64,000 bases of DNA from Harmothoe impar (lineage: Eukaryota > Annelida > Polychaeta > Phyllodocida > Polynoidae): NCBI GenBank assembly GCA_947462335.1, contig OX381716.1, positions 7,016,861-7,080,860 on the forward strand. Direction: 5' to 3'. The number at the start of each line of letters is the position of its first letter. The stretch's first letter is position 1. The position numbers and the translations under genes are program-made. The notes beneath the pieces are model-generated. The model was not told the origin of the DNA. It did no database searches and worked only from the letters and a program-made list of their open reading frames with translations. Of this stretch, positions 39,179-51,100 are shown piece after piece.

Positions 39179-42100
39179 CTGCAACACATAAGACACATAT
39201 GTTTGCAATTGTATTGAGATGTAATACCAGAGGCACTTATAACTTTAGAGGGGTGATTACCACTGGCACCTATTCAGGCATAATGCCACTACTTTGAATG
39301 CAGGAACTGCATTATCTTCAATTTCATGCGGCTTATACAATTCCATGGGTGGCTATGCAATTGCAAAGGCACCCATGGTATTGCATAGCCATCTATAGAA
39401 TTGTATAGGCACTAATGGATTGCATAGGCACCAATGGAAGTGCTTAGGCACTAATGGAATTACATAAGCATCAATGTAATTGTACAGGCACCTATGAAAT
39501 TGCATAGAGCACCGATGAAATTGGATGGGCACGGATGGAATCAAAAAGGGACGTATGGTATTGCACAGGCACCAATAGAATTGCATAATTGAATCAAGAC
39601 TGCACCACAGCTGCACCAATTCTATGCTATTGTATCTGTGCCTTTATAATTCCATAGTTGCCTATGCAATTCCATAGGGCACCAATGGAATTGCATAAGC
39701 AACAATGGAATTGGTGCATAGGCATGTATGGAATTGGTGCCTATACAATTCCACTGCTGCCTATGCAATTCCATTGGTGGATATAATTTGATCCCCTAAT
39801 GTTAAAGTATGGAGAAAGTGAAAATCTGCTTGGTTCCCACGCCCTTTGCAATGGTAATGTCGCAGTTTTGGTGGTAGGAAATATGGGGTTGACGTAAATA
39901 ACACAGTGCACAGCGCTGCGTTAATAACCCTTCAAACAGAACTCAAGAATGACAAGTTAGAAACGTGTGAAACGCACAAGCTGTATTCACAAAATAGCCA
40001 CAGGAGATTCTCGAGATTAGTGAACGATCCTATTGACATGTTCAATGGTGACCTGTATTTCACGAGTTTTACTACAAGAAATGACAGGGTATATGACACA
40101 AGAAAATTTCCAAAAACTTTTTATAAAAAGATCTAAAATTCTTGAATTTGGCACGCGAATGGCACGAGTTCCTCTTGAGATTTTGTTTGCAGGGAAGGTA
40201 CTTACTGGGTGTATGTTTGACACTGATGACGGTCCCACAGACCAGGCACTTCTTCATCTTGATACAACACTCAGCACACACGATCCGGTGGTCGCACGGC
40301 TCAAACGTCACATTAGCCATCACCTCACAGCACACCATGCACTCTATGGGGGGAGGTACCACCGCAGGGGCAGCAGGGGTGGTGGTGGTGGTGGAGGTGG
40401 AGGGGACACCACCGGGGGTCGTTGGTGGTTCTGCCGGGGGTGTCGTCACAGGGGCCGGCCTTGAAGGTGTCGTACTGAAAGCGGCAAGTACAATGTTGTT
40501 ACATAACTGTGTATTATATTGTAGCCATTTCTCATCACCATCAGCAAGAAATTGCAGATGTGTCATCAAAACTTGGAAAGAAAATTTGCAATACTTATCG
40601 ATAAATATCATGGCAATGTAAAATATATATGAAGTAATTTTTCATAGCATGTAGACATAGACAGAAATATAATTTCAAATCGAGCAATCTTAACATAAAT
40701 TTCCCTCACAACTGCACGAAACCTTATGTTTTTAAATGATTAAGCAATGAAATACAATCCTTTAAACGTTATCTTCTACTTAGCAAGTCGTCATCATTTA
40801 ACAAATGTGGCTTTGAGTATTTTCCTCGCGTAGGCGCAAAAAAAAAGTTAAACTAGCCTATGAGGCCTAAAAAAAAAGTTGTGTACCGATAACATGGCTC
40901 CGAAAAACAGGGTTGGTAGGTCGATTTTTTAATTTTTTTTATTTTGTAAAAGAATTCAATTTTAGTGGTAAAAACATTAAAAATGTCATAAATCTTTTTA
41001 ATAATTTAATAAATGCTCTAAAAAAATTAGGGTCATCCCCAAAAACGGAGGGTCGGTCTGGGTACCGGAACACAGCTTTTTTTTCAGGCCCAAAAGGCCA
41101 TGTTGTAGAGGTGGGTACCTGGTGCGTGCGTAGCTGAGCAGGGTGTCCCTAATGGCCGGGTCGGTGACCAGGTCAAGTGGCGTCTTGCCCTGGTGGTTCT
41201 TGTGGTGCAGACTGGCCCCCTGCTGACACAGGAAGCAGGCGATGGTCACCCCGCTCTGGGGGTATGCCTCCGACAACCCCAACTGGGACCGGATCTACAA
41301 CCAGACAGCACATATTTAACATACAGAAATGCCACTCCCTCATCAACAACATGTAGGAAATCTTGAGATTCTGGCCAATTTTCTGTGGGAAATTAATGTA
41401 ACTTAATTCAGAAATTCCAGCCAAAAAGTAGGAATTCCTGTAATAGTAGGAAAAGTGGCATATCTGAACGTAATGTATTACGAGCCAGATCCGTGAACAA
41501 GTGTTTGGTTCTGGCTTGAGCTCTAGATAAATTGTTTAGATTCTAGTGAGCAATTGACATTCATGGAAGTGATGATTTTGGGCAGAGTGTCTGATATTGT
41601 ACTGGTTGCTAGGTATGGAGTGTTTGGAATTGCTGTTACTAGGTAATATTGGGGTCCTAGGAAAACTGCAGCACTTGAAACAGAATCATAAGGGTCTGTA
41701 TACTGGAGGTAGGTATGGTCAAATATTATATTTTACTTACAGCTATAAGGGCAGGTGAGGGGTCCGTGTCCGCGGCCACAGACTGCCGCATTAAGGCCAG
41801 GTGGAGACACGTGTCCTCATCCTCGTCCACAGCCAAGATGGCCGCCCCTCGACTCACCAGCAGCTCGATGAGGCCCATGTGACCCTGTGACACTGCCAGC
41901 AGCAACGGCGTCTGTTTGCGGTTATTCAGGATCTCAATGTCTGCCTTACCCTGGTATAAAAAGGACAATATGTTTGTTATTTAGTAAAAGAAAAGGGTAC
42001 TGTTACATTTAACAACTAAAAGCTATCAGACTTAAGGAAAATACTAGTGCTACTTTATTAATCATGGGGTTTAGCAGCTGAAAAAGGGCCTTTCATGGGG

Positions 42101-45100
42101 TCTACAGCAGATTTCAGGACCCTATAGGGTTACTAAAGACCCAGTGGGAGTTTAAGGGGGCCTATAGGGGCTTTAGGAGGACCTATCCGGGTCTTGGTGA
42201 ACTATAAGGGTTTGAGGTAGGCAGATAAGGACTTAAAGGGGACTATAAAGCTTTCCATGGGATCAAAGACTCAGCAGGGTTGCCACCGACAAGGTAGTAT
42301 TAAATTTCCTGACGTTTCCCTGACGTTATATCAAATTTCCCTGACAATCGCGACATAAACCCGATGCTTTTGAATGTCCTCCAAGTCCAACTATGAATAT
42401 GCACTCCTTTTAAATAATCTTCTTCTTAGTGAATGGTCATTATTTAACAACAGGGGTTTTGTGTATCGCGTGAGTGCTAAACTTTTACCCCCTCCTTCTT
42501 GGGGATTTAGATTTTTTTTCTTCTAAACATCAAAGTAAAGAACAGGCTTTTCCAAACAAAAACAAGTGACTTTTTTGGTATTTCAAAGACAATGCCTGAC
42601 AGAATATTATGTACCCTGACATTTTGAGAAAATCTCATTTGTACCTGACATTTTACCAAAAAATCTGAAATTCCCTGACATTGCCCTGACCTTGAACGAA
42701 AAAGGTTTTCCCTGATGGTGGTAACCCTGAAGAGGGCTTGGAGGAGCGTAGTGAATGGGCCTATATTGATGTTTGCGGTACTCACGTGGGACAGGAGTAT
42801 GGAGGCCACCTCCCGGTGCCCGTTGAGGGCGGCCAGGTGCAGGGCAGCAAACCCATCATCCTTCTTCAGGTCCACGATCTGACGTGTCTTCAGCACAATC
42901 TTCTCTGTGGCACTGTGAGACGGGGTTACAGGGTTAGTACACAGGTAGTGGGAAGGCTAAACACTTTCTAATGACATCTGGTTTGCTTTTCTATTTTCTT
43001 CCCAAGTACTTGTAAAGGTAGTCCATTGAATGCTTCACCTTACAATCAAAATCATTTATTGCCCTTCACAAAAATCATTTATTGCCCTTCACAAAAAAAG
43101 ACATTTATTGCCCTTCACAAAAATCATTTATTGCCCTTTACAAAAATCATTTATTGCCCTTCACAAAAATCATTTATTGCCCTTCACAAAAAAAACATTT
43201 ATTGCCCTTCACAAAAATCATTTATTGCCCTTCAGAAAAGATATTCCCTAATGATACATAGACAAATGCTAACTACATGGATACATTTTCTGGCATATTT
43301 CACAAGTTGGGGATGGGGCAGTATGCCACGAAGCCAAAGGCGGAGTGTGATGTGCCCAACCCCCAACTTGTGAGACGGTATCAATATAGTTGGCATTTGT
43401 GTTTAATTTCTTTATTTGAAGCTATCTAATGAACTTTTTATGAGCCCATTGAATACGGCTACATTGGAGGGCATACGGTGCTTCTAGTACTTAAGCATAG
43501 TACATCTTGTATCTTAAAATAACAAAGTCCAGTATTAGGGTATTTCCAATAATACATGTAGGGCTGCTCTACTCACTGGTTGTTGCCTTTCAGTGCGGCA
43601 TGGTGAAGCACGTTAAATCCCCGTTTATTCCGTAACGTGAAGTCTATCCCCGGGTGCCCCACCAGCATCTCCACGATCTCTTTACTGTCCTTGCCGATCG
43701 CGTCGTGTAACGCAGTGTCTCCATACGAGTCCTGAAACACCACACCAATGTTTAACACTGCACAGAGGAATTTGTGACATTCAAGGGCCTAGAGTACTAA
43801 TTTATAGCTGGTGGCTCTTTTATACAAATATAGACAGAGTGTGGTCAATATCAGTCAACAAGGTCAAGAAAAGTGGTCAACTGTATGTTGACATCACCTG
43901 TGTGGTCTTACCTGTTCACTGACTCCCCTGTTTGACTCTGTTCTGACTCACCTATATGACTCATGCTGTCTCTCCTGTATGCTGACTCTCCTGTATGATG
44001 ACTCACCGGTATGACTCAGTGCTGACTCCCCTGTATGCTGACTCCCCTGTATCACACATCCCAACTCCCCTGTATGCTGACTCCCCTGTATGACTCATGC
44101 TGACTCCCCTGTATGACTCATGTTGACTCCCCTGTATGACTCATGCTGACTCCCCTGTATGCTGACTCCCCTGTATGCTGACTCCCCTGTATGCTGACTC
44201 CCCTGTATGACTCATGCTGACTCCCCTGTATGCTGACTCCCCTGTATGCTGACTCCCCTGTATGACTCATGCTGACTCCCCTGTATGCTGACTCCCCTGT
44301 ATGTTGACTCCCCTATATGTTGACTCCCCTGTATGACTCATGTTGACTCCCCTGTATGTTGACTCCCCTGTATGCTGACTCCCCTGTATGACTCATGCTG
44401 ACTCCCCTGTATGACTCACCTGTATGTTGAGCTGACACTTGTGCGTCAGCAGCACCCTGACACAGCGGGCGTGCTGCTTGTTGACGGCTACGTGCAGTGT
44501 GCTGCAGCCCGAGTTGTTGAGCGCGTTAATCTTGGCGCCTTTTGTGAGCAACAGCTCCGTCACGTCCGGCTGGTTACTGTAACCATGGCAACACATAAAT
44601 ACATGAATCAGAGTGAAGTCTTTTGAACTTTGGGATGTTCAAATGGAGGCCTCTGAATACAGGTCCACTAATAGTACAGGTCTTCCAAGACATGAGAAAT
44701 ATTTGAAATCGAGAAAGAAATTGAAGGCTTTCTACTTAGTATTGGTTAGTATTGGACCTTGTTGCGAATTTATATCCAGGGTTTAGGGTCTGTAATTATA
44801 GTATTTCCTGTGTGTGAACTTACCCGAATGCGGAGTAGTGCAGGGCCGTGTCCCCGTCCTCATCTAACCGCTCCAGGTTGGCCCCCGCTGCCAGCAGTAA
44901 CTTAGCGATGGTCACGTGACCCTGGTGACACGCCACCTGCAGCGCCGTCTTACCCGAACTCTGCAGGTCCACCTGGTGGGGGAATGCAGAACTAGGCATC
45001 AGAAACAGGTACACACAGGGGTCTTAAACAGCTGTCTATTTGGTGCACAATGTTATTTCTTTAAAAGTTTCGTATAATTTGTTTAAAGCCCAGGGGTCTC

Positions 45101-48100
45101 AAACAGGTTTGATAAACTTTTGAAAAACATTTTCATGATAATCTATGGAATCAAAGACCCACCTCTAAGATGACCTGTTAACTTTTGAAAAATAAATTTA
45201 TCTTATTCTGTATTTAACCCAGTGTATTTTTAGTTAAAAGGGCACTACTGCAGCTGACCCTTTACAATGTCAAGTAGGTATGTATCAAAATAAGACGTGG
45301 CTTACCTTGTCTGGGTGTTTACTGATGATCTCGCGTACAATGTCCACGTGGCCCTGCGCCGCCTCCCGCACCAGTTTGTCAGGTTCTGTGGACGGAATCT
45401 GCTTCTCCAGCAGCTGCTCTAATAACGCTGTCAGCGCTGCTGGAATAAGGACACACTCACAGTACTGGGTTTACACACACAGTATACACACACAATACTC
45501 AGTACCAGCAGCTGCTCTAATAACGCTGTCAGCGCTGCTGGAAGTAAGGGGCATTCTCACAGTACTGTTCAACACAAGATAGGGTAACATCCCTCCTTGT
45601 GGAGTTTGATACTGAGTTATAGAGGGTAACTTGTAAAGTAGGGTATAGTATGTAAGGTGCTAGTTGTAGTGTAACTGTGTAGAATGGTTGTAAGGTAGAC
45701 AGTTCTATATAGTGTAACAGAAGGGTTCCTACTTGTGGAGTTCAATAAAGAGTAGAGTGGGTTCTAGTGTATAGTGTCATGGTGTAGGTGGGTTGTACAT
45801 ACAGGTTATGTAGTACATAACCTACGAGTAACTGAGTGTATGTCAAAATAACCATGGCAAACTTACTGGTGGCCTCACTTTCCCATTGTTATTATTACAT
45901 AACTCAGTTACGAGGGGGGTATCTGACTTAACCTTCGGTTATGTAGAAACAAGGGGACAAATTCAATGATTTTACGGCAAAGCCGTAGTGGCTTTGGGTT
46001 TTATAGGATTGTTATGAACTACAGGTGAGAAAACGAGGGGGCATAGATTTATAATTTTTGGGTGTTTCTGGGGTTCTTATGCAATTCATGTATGGTATAA
46101 CAATAGAATCCAATATGTGCCAATGGAATCAAATAGGTACCAATGCACCTCCATTGATGCCTATGCAAATACCATCTTGGCAGCCATCTTGAAAATTACC
46201 TGGATCAAAAATCTGAGCCTACAAATGGATTCTACACCCCAGAAAACCCTATTATACATGTGTCATACAAGGAAATCGGACAATCTTGAGTTTTTGGTGG
46301 CCATCTTGGCAGCCATCTTGGAAATTTCTCGGATTGAAAATCTGAGCCTGAAAATGGATTCTACATCCTAGAAAACCCTACTATCCATGCATCACACAAG
46401 GAAATCAGACAATCTTGAGTTTTTGGTGGCCATCTTGGCAGCCATCTTGGAAATTTCTCGGATTCAAAATCTGAGCCTGAAAATGGATTCTATATCCCAG
46501 AAAACCCTACTATCCATGTATCACACATGGAAATCAGACAACCTTGAGTTTTTGGTGGCCATCTTGGCAGCCATCTTGGAAATTTCCCGGATTGAAATTG
46601 TGAGCCTGAAAATGGATTCTACATCCCAGAAAACCCTATTATCCATGCATCACACAAGGAAATCAGACAATCTTGAGTTTTCGGCAGCCATCTTGGCAGT
46701 CAGAGGGAGGAGGAGGGGGCAGAAGGAGGGAAAGCAGAGGGAGGGCAGAGGGAGGAGAAGGTAACAGGAAGGAGGAAAATGGGGTAGAGGGGGGGGGGGA
46801 GGAGGGGAAAGATGGGGTAGTAGGAGGGGGCAGAGGGAGGAGGAGGTAACAGGAAGGAGGAAAATGGGGTAGAGTGGGGGGGGGGGAGGGGTAGATGGGG
46901 TAGTAGGAGGGGGCATAGGAAGGAGGAGAGGGCAGAGGGAGGAGGAGAGGGCAGAGAAAGGAGGGAGGAGGAGGAGAGGGCAGAGGCAGGAGGAGAGGGC
47001 AGATGCAGAAGGAGGAGGAGAGGGCACAGGGAGGCACAGGGAGGAGGAGGGGGGCACAAGGAGGACTTGTGATGGCCTAACTTTAAAGACTGTAAAATAT
47101 TATTTCAGGATTGGTGCATGTGTGTGTGGGGTGGGGGAGGGGTAATTATGTTGGACTTCACAGTTTGTCTTTGGGCGGGCTTGAGTGATTTCAAGAGCCA
47201 CCCTGGACCCACTCAACTTCTAGTATAGGTCCTGTATGTGCATAGTATGAAAATTGACAGCTTGGCTTGACATAGGAGTCAATAGTTATTAGGCTGGTAC
47301 CTATCCTTGCCATTGACAGCCACATTAGAGAACTCAAAATATGGCTGTTCACAAGATGTCTAGGCCTTACCACAAGGTACATTGGTTCTACATGTAGTAA
47401 CTGAAAACAAGATCTAGGATAAATTAGTCTTGCACATGCCTACAAGGACACATGGGGATACCAGTCCTAGGCAAGGTTTAAGGGCCAGCTAGGGCTATAT
47501 CTAACAATGAACAAGGGGGCCTATGCTAGTCTTTTCTTGTCGAAAAGCTGACACTGTGGTCAGTGGGGTAAATGGCTTTGGGGACAAGGTCCCAAAGCCA
47601 ATAACTAAGGTCACAGGTGTGAAATGCTTTGTCCTCTACCGTGAGTTAAATATAGTTTAGCACAGAAGCAGGGTTCCTACTTGTGGAGTTACAGAGAGTA
47701 GAAGGGGTGCTAGTGTAATTGTGTAACAGAAGGGTTCCTACTTGTGGAGTGGTCGTCGCGGGTGTGTTGGCTGCCGAGCGTGTTGTTCATCTCCTGCTGT
47801 GTGTGCGGCATTAACGTGCAGACCAGCGGGTTGAAGGTCCAGGTGGCGCCCCCTACCGCGATACGCAGGTCTCCATCCACGTACACCTTCACCACCCGAC
47901 CCACCTTACCTAACGTCTGTTAGAGAAGGACACATAGATACAGGGTCAGTGAATTAATAATGAATGGACACATACAGCATTAGTACATGTATACAGACTA
48001 ACACATGATCTCATTGTTAGTATTCATATTGCATTAATTTACAATGTATTTGCCCACTGTTAAGAGCAGCAACCTATCACATTTGATAACCATCACCTAG

Positions 48101-51100
48101 CACAACCAAGATAAGCTAATTCTTATAAGTAAATCAATTATAAAATAAAATTATAAAAATGTTGATAAATTAGTAAAAATAAATAAAATTAATCAATTAA
48201 TAAAAAAAATAAAATGAAATAAAATGATAAATTCTAGGTGGGGTTGGACGAAGTTGTTGGACCTCCGCTACTACACTCAGAACTGAACAGGTAAGCTTAT
48301 TTTCATTTGGAATTCTCCGTGTGTTATCACTATTAACTTAGTACCAACAGTACCGGGAAAATATCAATCATAAAATGATAAATTCAGTAAAGTGAGATTG
48401 TACTGACGGCCTTCATGTTGTCGGTCCACTCGCCGTGCTGCTTCTGTAGCTCCTTCACCTGCTGTATGCTGTCTGAGATCTGCACATAGTCCCCGACAGA
48501 GAACTGGTGTACCTGGTATAAAGATATAACACACACACATATAGTAGTTATAGAGATAAACACACACATAGCTCTGCACGTAGTCTCGCACCGAGAACTG
48601 GTGCACCTACCGGGATAAATCAGGGGCACTTAGAGAACTGCACTTAACTGGTGTAGCTGTTATAAAGACAATTAGTACATAGTTATAGAGATCTCCCACT
48701 GAGAACTCGTGTACTTATAGAGATAACACACACAGATATAGATCTGCACGTAGTCCCCTTCTGAGAACTGGTGCACATGGAGAGACATAACACAGGGGCT
48801 TAGAGAACTGGTGTAGCTGGTATAAAGACAACATAGGGCTGACTGTTTAAATTTCTATGGCCATTTAAAGGCTATTTAACATATTTTGAATAGAAAAATA
48901 AACATAGAATAAAGGCAAAGGCCTAAGGTGAGGGTTATTTTGAGACTGGGGTTGCATCCCACTCAGCCTTCAGCTTTCCGCCTCGTGGGACACTCCCCAA
49001 CTCTCACCTCCAGAGGAACAGTCCAAAATGATCCTCTTGTCATGGGCCTTTGTCTATATATCTTTATCAAACTTCCCACAGTGATTGTGTTACCTTAGTG
49101 AGTGCTCCTGCGTGAAATGTCCAGCGGTTGCTGCAGCCCTCGTACTGGACTCGCACGTCGCCTCTCTCCGTGATTCGGTGCACTGTGCCAACCTTCCCAA
49201 TGTACTGTAACACAACATCAAACACACACTCAACTCCTGTCTTTGTCTACCTACCATTTTCTTAAAGTGACATGGTCCATTTTTTCCCATATTTTAAATC
49301 GTAATGATATGTGTTCCAAATGTTCTTACAATATCATATTTGGTGGATAGGACACAAACACAATGTCATCTATGGGCAAAAGAAGCCATCTTAGCGGGTC
49401 GGATGTGGCCCATGTATATAGTTGTTTTTTTACGGTGTTACTGTATTTCAATACGGGAATTATAGTGTTCCCTCCAAAAGTAGTAAATTGAGCATTAATC
49501 TGATAATTAGTTGAATTAGCTGAATTCTTGGGAATGAGAGCAATTAAAGTAGGTAACACATGAAGTATGGCCATAGGTTCATTTTTAACCCATTTGAATA
49601 AACCTTAATCATTGGACCATTTCACTTTGAATTTTGTTCCAGCAGAATGCACATAACTATATTCAGAATGCAAATATGTGATGTCAATGTCATAAGAACT
49701 TGATTATTGAAATGAGGTACTGGTAGATTCTATATTATTAAATTGCATTATAGATTTGAAATTGATGTAATATTTGACATCTTCAGAATCTGTTCATCAA
49801 CACACTCAGAAACATTTCTAGCCAGCAACAGCTTCAGTGAAAACTTTCAAAATTGGCAGGTCTGTAGTCCTGCTAGTGTTCTATCACTTTCTATGCTTTG
49901 TCAATCAGACAATCACATTCTCAATATGTCTGTAAATGTAGTTAATGTAATGACCCCTTGTCCCTGTGTGCACTCACCTCTGCCATGCGCGGGTTCCATC
50001 CGCCGTGACCTTCTTGCATGGCCTTGAGAATCTCCACGTCAAGGTCGACTCGGACTCTGTCGCCGACCTTGAACTGACTCTGGGTCACGCCGGTCGCCGC
50101 CGTCTCGGTACTCTCACCTATAACACATATACCATGAGACAGGTCACGATATTACCCGGCAATAGACCCCCGACGTCTATCTGGTATTCTAGGTTATCCC
50201 TTATGTGGATAGGACTAACTAGTCTAATCCTATTACTTCACACTAGAGACAAACTTTATCATTGTCATCAATTACCATCGTTCTATGGTATTGGAGGTGG
50301 CAAAAAAGACATTTCCCACAGTCCTATGCCAAATCCACCTACTGCTAAGTCCCTGTAGTAACCACCTACTGTACCCCCCCCCCCATACTGAGGTCCCCTT
50401 AGACATTGTTATAGTGTAGTTTTATTGTAGTGTAATACTATACATGTAGTTAGTAGGGCCTATACTATACTATAGCCTATATATACTATATACTCACCAA
50501 GTACCGGTAGGTGGTCCCTGTAGTAGTAACTGCCTACTGTAACCCCCCCCCCCCCCCACCCCCATACTGAGGTCCCCTTAGACACTGTTATACTACATGT
50601 ATAGTGTATATTAGTGTTATACTATAGCCTATAGTTACCAAGTACCGGTAGGTGGTCCCTGTAGTAGTAGCTGCCAGCTGCATCCAGCATACTGAGGTCC
50701 CCTTACACTGTTATAGTGTAGTTATATTGTAGTGAAATACTATACATGTAGTTAGTAGGGCCTATACTATACTATAGTCTATACTCACCAAGTACCGGTA
50801 GGTGGTCTCTGTAGTAGTAACTGCCGGCTGCATCCACCATACTACATGTATAGTGTATATTAGTGTATACTATTGTTAGTTATACTGTAGTCTATAGTGT
50901 ACTTATATTGTAGTGTTATACTATACATGTAGTGAGTAGGGCCTATACTATACTATAGCCTATATATACTATATACTCACCAAGTACCGGTAGGTGGTCT
51001 CTGTAGTAGTAACTGCCTGCTGCATCCAGCATACTGAGGTCCCCTTATACTACATGTATAGTGTTGTAGTAGTAGTTAGTTATACTATAGTCTATACTCA

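Noticed and set aside
46117..46764. Frames of 84 and 125 codons with a 43-residue repeat
   Set aside because: They arise from the 129-bp repeat inside a MIB2 intron; stop codons occur between units.
46650..47059. Three minus-strand Pro/Leu/Ser-rich frames
   Set aside because: All three frames are open because the tract is nearly pure pyrimidine on that strand.
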